From positions 1 through 5,441 of the forward strand of contig JAQTVR010000085.1 in the NCBI GenBank assembly GCA_028706995.1: a DNA stretch of 5,441 nt. The letters are read 5' to 3'. Positions 1 through 5,441 of this stretch are shown here, in pieces (position 1 is the stretch's first letter; each line of letters opens with the position of its first letter). Origin of the DNA: Dehalococcoidales bacterium (GTDB taxonomy: Bacteria > Chloroflexota > Dehalococcoidia > Dehalococcoidales > UBA5627). Both the position numbers and the translations under genes were made by a program. A model generated the notes under the pieces. That model did not search any database. It was not told where the DNA came from and saw nothing but the letters and a program-made list of their open reading frames with translations.

Positions 1-398
1 TTGCAAAGGCTGTCGAAAGATTCTCTGGGAAAGGGGATGGCAGCAAGATCCCCGGCTACGAAGGATATTTTATAATCGGCTTTCTCAGCCTTGTGCGTGG
101 CGACATCGAGCATCGACCGGCTATAATCCAGACCGGTTATCCGGGTATTCTTGCCAGCCAGTTTGGACACGGCAAGAGTTAGATCCCCTGTGCCGCAACA
201 AATATCCAGAACTTTTCGAGGCTTTAATGCAAGACATTCCCGGGCAGCCTTTTTACGCCACAGGATGTCCATTCCCCCGGTCATAAGGTGATTGATAATA
301 TCGTAACGGGAAGGAATGGCGGTAAAAATCCGGTGTAAAAATCCGCTCTGGGCTTTTATATCCATATTCTTTTGGGCCTGATTTGCCGCATTATCCAT
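1..398 (-). CDS. menG: Demethylmenaquinone methyltransferase (UbiE/MenG family), 3' part missing
   Basis: Class I SAM-dependent methyltransferase that C-methylates demethylmenaquinone in the last step of menaquinone synthesis. Only the N-terminal 132 residues are present; the gene leaves the window at base 1. Translation shows the UbiE/MenG N-terminal signature at about residues 32-49 (YDIINHLMTGG then WRK), SAM-binding motif I at 63-74 (VLDICCGTGDLT), the acidic-loop region GLDYSRSML at 89-97, and a GDL...IPFPRESFD block at 115-130. Full-length family members are about 230-250 residues, so roughly half is missing. The start is the ATG at 398-396, ten bases after the menA stop. No strong Shine-Dalgarno is seen, so translation may be coupled to menA; an internal ATG at residue 12 is an alternative start. 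The menA neighbour favours a menaquinone role over ubiquinone. Family assignment is firm; exact substrate is inferred. Confidence 0.93.
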   Translation of the reverse strand, partial: MDNAANQAQKNMDIKAQSGFLHRIFTAIPSRYDIINHLMTGGMDILWRKKAARECLALKPRKVLDICCGTGDLTLAVSKLAGKNTRITGLDYSRSMLDVATHKAEKADYKISFVAGDLAAIPFPRESFDSLC

Positions 399-408
399 TT
401 ATAACTAT

Positions 409-1320
409 TTAAAGGGCCCCATCCAGAATATAGCCTATACCAAGCAATATATGGGTTAACATAATAAATATCACATTGTTTGCCAGAGCCGGCACCAGCT
501 TACTCATATCATTATATTGTCTCGAACCCTGCACCGCCTTTAAAGCAAACGGCAGGCTCAACAGGGCTATCAGGCAGTAGACCGGCATAACTACGCTACC
601 GGTTACCAGTGTTGCTATGACACAGCCGACTATCCACGCATAAATTGCTATGGTGGCTACAATATAAACCTTACTGGCAGTCTCCAATCCGAAAACGACC
701 GGCGTGGTCCGTCTGCCGCCGATCCTATCCGCTTCCACATCCGGAAATTCATTTATAAGCAATAGATTGTGAACCATGATCCCGGAAGGTATGGATGCCA
801 CTAAGACTATCCAGCTATATTCGCCTGCCTGTATGAAATAAAAACCGAGTATGGGTAAAATCCCCAGCCCCAAACCGGGAGACCACTCCGGCCAGTAGGT
901 TTTTAGAATAACCGGGGTATACAGGATCATGCACAGGGCGGCTATAAGTATCAAAGGTATTAATTGCCAGCCGCTGACTATCACGAAAAAGATTCCTATC
1001 GCCAGGGCTACCAGAGATGTTACGATGCCAACCCAGAGGGCTTGCTTTGATGTAATCTTACCTTCAGGCACAAGCCCGCTCCCCCCGCTAAACGGGGTTC
1101 TCTTGACGTTCAAATCGATACCGCTCTTATAATCGAAATAATCGTTGATGGCATTGACGCTGCCGTGTGTGAGCACCAAGCCGAAGCCGGCAAGCAGAGC
1201 GTACCCGAAGTTGAAATAACCATAATACCAGGCTATCGAAGTTCCCAGGAACGTTAATACGATAGACAAGGTGAGAAATTGAGGTCTTGTTTCCATGAAC
1301 CACAGCTTTATTTTGGACAT
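409..1320 (-). CDS. menA: 1,4-dihydroxy-2-naphthoate polyprenyltransferase-like protein (UbiA superfamily)
   Basis: Integral membrane prenyltransferase, 303 residues, typical length for MenA. It would attach a polyprenyl chain from polyprenyl diphosphate to 1,4-dihydroxy-2-naphthoate, giving demethylmenaquinone, the substrate of the MenG-type enzyme encoded next. The first Asp-rich motif is at 56-69 (NAINDYFDYKSGID: N56, D60, D63, D69) and the second at 194-198 (DVEAD), followed by RIGGRRTTPV; in this family these bind the Mg-diphosphate. The segment GGSGLVPEGKIT at 79-90 is MenA-like. Several hydrophobic stretches, for example about 17-33, 38-52, 98-117, 119-136, 150-164, 170-186, 218-240, 244-260 and 282-298, suggest the usual eight to nine helices. 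The start has a strong Shine-Dalgarno five bases upstream. The UbiA superfamily also includes ubiquinone, chlorophyll and archaeal lipid enzymes; the adjacent menG supports MenA. Substrate and chain length cannot be read from the sequence. Confidence 0.9.
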   Translation of the reverse strand: MSKIKLWFMETRPQFLTLSIVLTFLGTSIAWYYGYFNFGYALLAGFGLVLTHGSVNAINDYFDYKSGIDLNVKRTPFSGGSGLVPEGKITSKQALWVGIVTSLVALAIGIFFVIVSGWQLIPLILIAALCMILYTPVILKTYWPEWSPGLGLGILPILGFYFIQAGEYSWIVLVASIPSGIMVHNLLLINEFPDVEADRIGGRRTTPVVFGLETASKVYIVATIAIYAWIVGCVIATLVTGSVVMPVYCLIALLSLPFALKAVQGSRQYNDMSKLVPALANNVIFIMLTHILLGIGYILDGAL

Positions 1321-1325
1321 AAAAT

Positions 1326-1332
1326 CTCCTTT
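1326..1332 (-). promoter_or_regulatory. Strong ribosome binding site for menA
   Basis: Reading the minus strand, AAAGGAG lies five bases before the menA ATG. It is a near-perfect Shine-Dalgarno and supports the start at 1320. It lies in the 15-base gap after the stop of the SAM adenosyltransferase gene, so menA can be initiated independently within the operon. It is one of the two strongest sites in the operon, with that of secG. Confidence 0.85.
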
Positions 1333-1335
1333 AGG

Positions 1336-2172
1336 TTAATCAGATAATTGTATTTCATCACCTATTTTAACATTGAGTACAGAGGCAGCACTTCCGCCTT
1401 TAACAGCTATCTCCATGTATTCATTACTTCCTATATATGCCAGTAATCCGCTCTTGTCGGCATAAGTGCGGCTCAAGCCGACGATACGCTCGGCGCCGAC
1501 TTGAATATTAATAGGGTGTTTATTTACAGGGATATCTCCTGAGTGGACATTTGTTATCAGGTTACCGAATTTATCAATATATATTATGTGCCCTGTCAAG
1601 GAACCGTTACGATTTTTATCAGGTTTTGGCAAAGGAAACATTTCTATAGTGTTTACCGGTTCTCCGAATTCCACCGGAAGAAATCCCAGCGACAGGGCCG
1701 CCGCTACCGGGGCAAAGATATCTCGTCCGTGAAATGTGGGGCTGACATTGGTTCTCCAAAACCGGGGATTAGTAATTTGCACTGCTTCCAGGCTTATTCC
1801 CGGTTTTATTCCCTTTGCTATAGAAATAGGTCCTTTTGTCTGTACCGGTTCTAATAAATATGACTCCAGGACGTAACTCAGTGATCCATTATCCGGGGTA
1901 ATGAAACAACCGTGCGGAGTTTTGAGTATGATTGCCGGGCGCTTGGTGCCGACTCCCGGATCGACCACTATAAGATGAATGGTCTTCGACGGGAAGAATT
2001 TAACGCTGGTGCTGAGTACGAATGCTGCCTGATTGATATTATGCGGCTCGGTAGTATGACAGATATCGACCAGGGTAACTTCCGGATTTATGCCAAGTAT
2101 GACACCTTTCATAGAGGCAACATAACCATCGTATAAACCGAAATCACTGGTAAGTGTTATTATGGAGTTCAT
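1336..2172 (-). CDS. SAM hydroxide adenosyltransferase (DUF62 / SAM hydrolase family)
   Basis: A 278-residue protein of the family that uses water/hydroxide to split S-adenosylmethionine into adenosine and methionine; relatives are the halogenases SalL and fluorinase. The N-terminal signature ITLTSDFGLYDGYVASMKG (residues 5-23) is clear. The Asp-Arg-His triad known from archaeal family members maps to D71 and R78 (VDPGVGTKRP) and H148 (TFHGRDIFAP). The C-terminal beta domain has GHIIYIDKFGNLITN (194-208) and LAYIGSNEYMEIAVKGGSAA (244-263). The long chloride/fluoride-enzyme insertion is not apparent, and the intact triad points to hydrolase rather than halogenase; this is inference. No signal peptide is seen, so it is probably cytoplasmic. 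It lies 18 bases after secG and 15 before menA, with only a weak Shine-Dalgarno (GGATG, eight bases upstream). Its physiological role is poorly understood across bacteria. Confidence 0.9.
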   Translation of the reverse strand: MNSIITLTSDFGLYDGYVASMKGVILGINPEVTLVDICHTTEPHNINQAAFVLSTSVKFFPSKTIHLIVVDPGVGTKRPAIILKTPHGCFITPDNGSLSYVLESYLLEPVQTKGPISIAKGIKPGISLEAVQITNPRFWRTNVSPTFHGRDIFAPVAAALSLGFLPVEFGEPVNTIEMFPLPKPDKNRNGSLTGHIIYIDKFGNLITNVHSGDIPVNKHPINIQVGAERIVGLSRTYADKSGLLAYIGSNEYMEIAVKGGSAASVLNVKIGDEIQLSD

Positions 2173-2190
2173 ACTGCAAACATCCGACTG

Positions 2191-2409
2191 CTATCCCAGC
2201 TTGAGCATCAATAGAGAGACTGTTACAAATAAGGTAACTATGATCAAGGTAAGCTGAAATACAGTTTTTTCTATGCCGCGCCTGGTACGATAAACAGTAT
2301 CCGCCTGGCCGAATATGCCCCCCAATCCACCCCCCTTGGTCTGCATCAGGAGAAGCAGCACCAGCGTTACAGAAAGTACCATCTGAGCTATAATTAAATA
2401 GGTTGCCAT
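2191..2409 (-). CDS. secG: Preprotein translocase subunit SecG
   Basis: Small inner-membrane subunit of the SecYEG export channel, 72 residues, normal for short SecG proteins. It has two hydrophobic helices at about residues 3-22 and 49-69, joined by the conserved cytoplasmic loop QTKGGGLGGIFGQADTVYRT (23-42), which is followed by RRGIEK (43-48). These features are diagnostic for SecG. The ATG is separated from the gatB stop codon by a single base, and its Shine-Dalgarno lies inside the last gatB codons, so translational coupling with gatB is likely. No Sec partner gene is in the window; secY and secE are usually elsewhere. The short length and tight motifs leave little alternative. Confidence 0.95.
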   Translation of the reverse strand: MATYLIIAQMVLSVTLVLLLLMQTKGGGLGGIFGQADTVYRTRRGIEKTVFQLTLIIVTLFVTVSLLMLKLG

Positions 2410-2410
2410 A

Positions 2411-3868
2411 TTATCCTTCCTCTAGTTTCTTTTTAAGTATTTCAGTGGCTAAATTGGGATCGGTCCTGCCCTTTGTCGCCCGCATCATCTGCCCCACTAA
2501 GAATTTCAAAGACTGGGCTTTTCCTGCCCTGTAATCCGCCACTGCCTGTGGATTAGAAGCAATAATTTCAACGGAGACTTTCTCGATCTCCGAGGTATCT
2601 TTTATCTGTCCTAATCCCTGTTCGGCTATTATTTTATCAGAATCCCTGTTGCTTTTATACATATCTTCGAGAACGGTCTTGGCGCTTGCAGTACTTATAG
2701 TCCCGGCAGCAGTCAGCTCCAATAGCCTGACAAACCTTTCGGGACTGACCCTTTCACCGAATTTCTCGATGCTGCTGCCATCCGCATTAATTATGCCACT
2801 TGCCGGACCTAAAAGCCAGTTGCTTATTTCTTTAGCCTGTATGTTTTTATTAACTTTGACCATTGTCTCATAATATTCAGCCATCGCTTTAGAAGAAGTC
2901 AACAAATTGGCATCGTAAAGCGGTAATCCATATTGCGACATAAACCGGTCACGGCGGGCTTCGGGTAACTCCGGTAACCCGGCCCTTACCTCTTCAATCC
3001 AGTCGCTGCTTATCATAAGCGGAGGCAGGTCCGGCTCCGGGAAATAACGGTAGTCGTGGGCATATTCCTTGCTCCTTTGGGATACCGTTTTGCCGGCAGC
3101 CTCAACCCAGCCCCTTGTTTCCTGTGCAATCTTCTTGCCCTGCTCCACAGCTTTGCGTTGTCTCTCGGCTTCATATTCCAGAGCTTTATGGACTGCCTTG
3201 AAGCTATTCATATTCTTGACTTCCACCTTAGCTAAAAGCTCGGTAGTGCCTTCGGGCCGGATGCTGATATTAGCATCGCACCGGAAACTCCCCTCTTCCA
3301 TGTTAGCTGCGGAAACCCCCAGGTACTGTAATATACTGCGCAGTTTTATAAGGTATTCCCTGGCTTCCTCGGGAGTTCGCAAATCCGGCTCGCCAACTAT
3401 CTCCATAAGCGGCATTCCGGAGCGGTTAACATCCACCAGGGTATAAGACTTCTCATTTTCAGATGTGCGGTGCATCAACTTGGCAACGTCTTCTTCGAGG
3501 TGCACCCTGGTTATCCCTGCCTTCTTTTTATAACAGTTTACTTCTATTTCCATCCAGCCATGATGCCCGATAGGGTGGTCGTATTGAGAAATCTGGTATC
3601 CTTTCATCAAGTCCGGATACGGATAATTCTTGCGATCGAACTTGGTATATTCCGATATAGCACAGTTTAATGCCAGTGCCGTCATCATGCCGAATTCGAC
3701 TGCCTGTTTGTTGATAGTGGGCAGTACTCCCGGCATCCCCAGGCAAACAGGGCAGACGTGGGTATTGGGGGTATCGCTGGAATAATCTGCGCTGCAACGG
3801 CAGTACATCTTGCTTTTTGTTATAAGCTGGGCATGTACTTCCAGCCCGATAACCGTTTCAAAATCCAT
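2411..3868 (-). CDS. gatB: Aspartyl/glutamyl-tRNA amidotransferase subunit B
   Basis: GatB binds misacylated Glu-tRNA(Gln) or Asp-tRNA(Asn), activates the side-chain carboxylate with ATP, and with GatA and GatC converts it to Gln or Asn. The protein has 485 residues, about full length. The N-terminal block GLEVHAQL (8-15) supplies E10 and H12, and LEEDVAK (124-130) supplies E125; these positions are kinase-site residues in studied homologues. A four-Cys zinc-type cluster is visible (C23, C25, C39, C42). YPYPDLMKGYQISQ (82-95) and VDVNRSGMPLMEI (145-157, the family signature) are intact. The C-terminal helical tRNA-binding YqeY-like domain, about 335-485, is complete. It is first in the operon; gatC and gatA are not upstream, where recA is divergent, so they must lie elsewhere if present. 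The start has only a weak AGAG Shine-Dalgarno four bases upstream. Confidence 0.97.
   Translation of the reverse strand: MDFETVIGLEVHAQLITKSKMYCRCSADYSSDTPNTHVCPVCLGMPGVLPTINKQAVEFGMMTALALNCAISEYTKFDRKNYPYPDLMKGYQISQYDHPIGHHGWMEIEVNCYKKKAGITRVHLEEDVAKLMHRTSENEKSYTLVDVNRSGMPLMEIVGEPDLRTPEEAREYLIKLRSILQYLGVSAANMEEGSFRCDANISIRPEGTTELLAKVEVKNMNSFKAVHKALEYEAERQRKAVEQGKKIAQETRGWVEAAGKTVSQRSKEYAHDYRYFPEPDLPPLMISSDWIEEVRAGLPELPEARRDRFMSQYGLPLYDANLLTSSKAMAEYYETMVKVNKNIQAKEISNWLLGPASGIINADGSSIEKFGERVSPERFVRLLELTAAGTISTASAKTVLEDMYKSNRDSDKIIAEQGLGQIKDTSEIEKVSVEIIASNPQAVADYRAGKAQSLKFLVGQMMRATKGRTDPNLATEILKKKLEEG
2414..2421 (-). promoter_or_regulatory. Ribosome binding site of secG embedded in the gatB 3' end
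   Basis: On the minus strand AGGAAGGA lies four bases before the secG ATG and overlaps the final Glu-Glu-Gly codons of gatB. This confirms the secG start and implies that terminating gatB ribosomes can initiate secG. Confidence 0.8.
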
Positions 3869-3892
3869 TTTTCTCTAATTCATCCCTGAAAT

Positions 3893-3907
3893 TGAATAAC
3901 TTATTCA
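3893..3907. promoter_or_regulatory. 15-base palindrome at the gatB start site (candidate operator)
   Basis: TGAATAA and TTATTCA form a perfect seven-base inverted repeat around one central C. The site starts at the last base of the predicted -10 box and spans the expected transcription start, a classic place for repressor binding. The short one-base centre and low GC make a stable RNA hairpin unlikely, so a DNA-binding dimer is the better reading. No regulator gene is present to name. Confidence 0.45.
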
Positions 3908-3935
3908 GTATAACAACTATGCAATTAACTGACAA
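3907..3935 (-). promoter_or_regulatory. Predicted sigma70-type promoter of the gatB operon
   Basis: On the minus strand the -35 box TTGTCA (3935-3930) and -10 box TATACT (3912-3907) each match the housekeeping consensus at five of six positions, with a 17-base spacer. The expected start site is near 3900, giving a leader of about 32 bases before the gatB ATG. It is the only strong candidate upstream of gatB and should drive all five minus-strand genes. A palindrome overlaps its downstream edge. Confidence 0.75.
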
Positions 3936-4061
3936 GGTAATTTGAAAAAGTTTCTTCTCAATTATGGTTGGTGATTCTATTCCGCTCTAAGCCTTCGACA
4001 ATAGTTGTAAAATTTTAATCAACCCTAAAAAGTCCGATAAGTAATAGACTCTTACAGCCTC

Positions 4062-4090
4062 TTGTTAAGTCTTTTATATTATGGTATTAT
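4062..4090 (+). promoter_or_regulatory. Predicted sigma70-type promoter of recA
   Basis: The -35 box TTGTTA (4062-4067, four of six) and -10 box TATTAT (4085-4090, five of six) are separated by 17 bases. The start site would be near 4097, only about nine bases before the recA ATG. A second, overlapping choice is CTTACA (4051-4056) with TATATT (4075-4080) and an 18-base spacer; it would start near 4087 and leave room for the weak AGG Shine-Dalgarno at 4097-4099. The sequence alone does not decide between them. Confidence 0.55.
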
Positions 4091-4105
4091 GCCAGTAGGC
4101 GAAAT

Positions 4106-5119
4106 ATGGTCACAGAAAAAGAAAAAGCACTGGAACTGGCTGTCGGTCAGATAGAAAAGCAATTCGGCAAGGGCTCCATTATGAAGCTCAGCGAGGCTTT
4201 TAATAAGCCGGCGGTCGAGGCAATTCCCAGCGGTTCATTGGCACTAGATTTAGCTTTAGGCGTAGGGGGTATTCCCCGGGGACGAGTTACGGAGATATTC
4301 GGGCCGGAGGGGTCGGGAAAAACCACACTGGGTCAACATATAATTGCCCAAGCCCAAAAGCGGGGAGGTATAGCTGCTTATATCGATGTCGAACATGCTC
4401 TTGACCCGACCTATGCAGCCCATTGTGGCGTTAACCTTGATGACCTTTTAATCTCGCAACCGGATACCGGCGAAGAAGCTCTTGAGATTGCAGAGGCGCT
4501 GGTAAGGAGCGGAGCCGTCGACGTAGTTGTTATCGACAGTGTTGCCGCTCTGGTACCCCGGGCAGAGATAGAAGGTGAGATGGGTGACACTCACGTAGGC
4601 TTGCAGGCAAGATTGATGTCTCAGGCATTAAGAAAGTTAACGGCAGCTATAGGCAGATCGGGAACTGCGGTGATATTCATTAATCAGCTACGTGAGAAAG
4701 TGGGCATTGTATTCGGAAACCCGGAGATAACACCCGGTGGACGTGCATTGAAATTCTATAGCTCGGTCAGGATCGACCTGCGCAGAGTGGAAACTATCAA
4801 GCAGGGTAATACAGCTGTCGGGACGCGTGTAAAGGCCAAGGTGGTCAAAAACAAGGTAGCTCCTCCATTTAGAATAGCCGAATTCGATATTATGTTCGAT
4901 TCGGGAATAAGCAAAGAAGGAAACGTGATAGATCTGGGTGTTGCGACGGAATTAATCAAGAAATCCGGAGCTTTTTTCTCTTATGGTGACATTCGCCTGG
5001 GACAAGGTAGAGAGAGCGCTAAGAAATACCTGAAGGACAATCCTGAGCTGGCTCAAGAGATTGAACAGAAGGTCAGGTTCTCAGCTGTCACCGCATATAG
5101 TGTTTCTAACGATGATTGA
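4106..5119 (+). CDS. recA: Recombinase RecA
   Basis: DNA-dependent ATPase that forms filaments on single-stranded DNA, carries out strand exchange, and stimulates LexA self-cleavage in the SOS response. It has 337 residues. Key positions match E. coli numbering without gaps: Walker A GPEGSGKT at 66-73, catalytic E96, Y103, Walker B VVVIDS at 140-145, loop L1 around EGEMGDTHVG (156-165), Q194 at the start of loop L2, F217 at the subunit interface, and K248 and K250 acting in trans. The N-terminal polymerisation helix (LAVGQIEKQFGKGSIM, 11-26) is intact. The C-terminus is short, ending in SNDD, without the longer acidic tail of E. coli RecA (353 residues). The start is the ATG at 4106; no in-frame start lies close upstream, and the Shine-Dalgarno is weak (AGG, six bases away). 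recX follows after an intrinsic terminator. Identity is certain. Confidence 0.99.
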   Translation: MVTEKEKALELAVGQIEKQFGKGSIMKLSEAFNKPAVEAIPSGSLALDLALGVGGIPRGRVTEIFGPEGSGKTTLGQHIIAQAQKRGGIAAYIDVEHALDPTYAAHCGVNLDDLLISQPDTGEEALEIAEALVRSGAVDVVVIDSVAALVPRAEIEGEMGDTHVGLQARLMSQALRKLTAAIGRSGTAVIFINQLREKVGIVFGNPEITPGGRALKFYSSVRIDLRRVETIKQGNTAVGTRVKAKVVKNKVAPPFRIAEFDIMFDSGISKEGNVIDLGVATELIKKSGAFFSYGDIRLGQGRESAKKYLKDNPELAQEIEQKVRFSAVTAYSVSNDD

Positions 5120-5166
5120 CCGATCATAATTTGATAGGTTAATAAAAAGAAGATACCAGGCGTGAT

Positions 5167-5200
5167 AGAGCTGAGGCAGGAACCTCGGCTCTTTTTATTA
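5167..5200 (+). terminator. Intrinsic terminator between recA and recX
   Basis: AGAGCTGAGG (5167-5176) pairs with CCTCGGCTCT (5183-5192) through ten base pairs, including one G-T wobble, around a six-base loop, followed at once by TTTTATTATT. This is a textbook rho-independent terminator 47 bases after the recA stop. An upstream 11-base segment (5140-5150) is a perfect reverse complement of 5190-5200 and could extend or compete with the hairpin. Because recX follows 20 bases later with no obvious promoter of its own, partial read-through is the likely way recX is expressed. Confidence 0.85.
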
Positions 5201-5219
5201 TTGAGAGGTTACGGAATAA

Positions 5220-5441
5220 GTGAAAATAATAACCGGCCTGTCCGGGAGTCAAGGGCATAGCAAATCGATGAGCCTGTTTTTAGATGATAAATTTGCTTTC
5301 AAACTGGAAGCCGAAATAGTTCTAAAAGAAGGGCTCCGGGTGGGGCAAGAATTGTCCTTGGAGCAGATTGAAGCACTGAAGAAAAACAATCAATATCAAA
5401 AGTGCCGGGATACTGCCCTCAAATACCTGGATTACAGGCCT
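5220..5441 (+). CDS. recX: Regulatory protein RecX, 3' part missing
   Basis: RecX binds RecA filaments and limits RecA activity. The first 74 codons are present and the gene leaves the window in frame. The translation begins (M)KIITGLSG, then has the characteristic N-terminal block MSLFLDDKFAFKLEAEIVL (17-35), EGLRVGQELSLEQIEAL (37-53) and the start of the helical repeat, CRDTALKYLDYRP (62-74); this order is typical of RecX. The start is a GTG at 5220: an in-frame TAA sits immediately before it, so no upstream start is possible, and the next ATG (residue 17) would remove conserved sequence. A GGA at 5213-5215 and GAGAGG at 5203-5208 are candidate Shine-Dalgarno elements, the latter rather distant. 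It lies 100 bases after recA, across a terminator. Family members are about 150-270 residues, so much of the protein is outside. Confidence 0.92.
   Translation, partial: MKIITGLSGSQGHSKSMSLFLDDKFAFKLEAEIVLKEGLRVGQELSLEQIEALKKNNQYQKCRDTALKYLDYRP

Noticed and set aside
1543..1854. 103-codon plus-strand open frame inside the SAM adenosyltransferase gene
   Set aside because: Antisense to a well-conserved gene, with a Cys- and aromatic-rich low-quality translation and no family resemblance.
2173..2190. Out-of-frame ATG at 2183 just before the SAM adenosyltransferase start, as a possible leader peptide
   Set aside because: It would encode only four residues before a stop that overlaps the real ATG; too short to support as a functional upstream frame.
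3069..3446. 125-codon plus-strand open frame inside gatB
   Set aside because: It lies wholly antisense to conserved GatB sequence, has no recognisable domain, and follows from the codon pattern of the opposite strand.
3528..3797. 89-codon minus-strand open frame overlapping gatB in another frame
   Set aside because: It overlaps the most conserved GatB N-terminal region on the same strand, so it is a frame shadow.
3913..4008. Eight-base inverted pair ACAACTAT (3913-3920) and ATAGTTGT (4001-4008) in the divergent spacer
   Set aside because: Eight matching bases about 80 bases apart in AT-rich DNA are easily chance, and the first copy is simply the gatB promoter spacer.
4756..4959. 67-codon minus-strand open frame inside recA
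   Set aside because: Antisense to core RecA sequence (about residues 218-285); no motif or independent ribosome binding site was recognised.
1..5441. Mobile elements, CRISPR repeats, tRNA or rRNA genes, riboswitches
   Set aside because: Reading both strands showed no repeated spacer pattern, transposase-like frame, tRNA cloverleaf or known riboswitch core; nearly all bases are explained by six conserved genes and two short spacers.

Overview
The window is an ordinary bacterial chromosomal segment with six protein genes in two divergent groups. Coding density is high, GC looks moderate, and reading frames are clean. The lineage cannot be fixed from these bases. Menaquinone genes, a GatCAB-type amidotransferase subunit and a short two-helix SecG suggest an anaerobic or Gram-positive-like bacterium. 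A Chloroflexota/Dehalococcoidia-type sediment organism is one plausible guess, held at low confidence. No phage, transposon, CRISPR or RNA gene is visible.

Minus-strand group (about 3935 down to 1): a good sigma70-type promoter drives gatB, then secG, a SAM hydroxide adenosyltransferase (DUF62 family), a MenA-type prenyltransferase, and a UbiE/MenG methyltransferase that runs off the left edge. Gaps are 1, 18, 15 and 10 bases and no terminator is seen between them, so this reads as one operon. It joins tRNA-dependent Gln/Asn formation, protein export, SAM turnover and the last two steps of menaquinone synthesis (prenylation, then methylation).

Plus-strand group (about 4062 to 5441): recA is followed by recX, which is cut by the right edge. 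The 100-base gap holds a clear intrinsic terminator, with an extra 11-base arm upstream that can pair with the U-tract. This fits the common recA-recX plan, in which most transcripts stop after recA and a minority read through to the RecA modulator.

The 237-base divergent region (3869-4105) carries both promoters. A perfect 7+1+7 palindrome overlaps the gatB -10 box and predicted start site and is the best candidate operator here. No E. coli-type or Bacillus-type LexA box is seen upstream of recA. I found no convincing new biological system. The points most worth a second look are the palindrome, the recA/recX terminator architecture, the very short predicted recA leader, and the SAM hydrolase lying close to a SAM-using methyltransferase.
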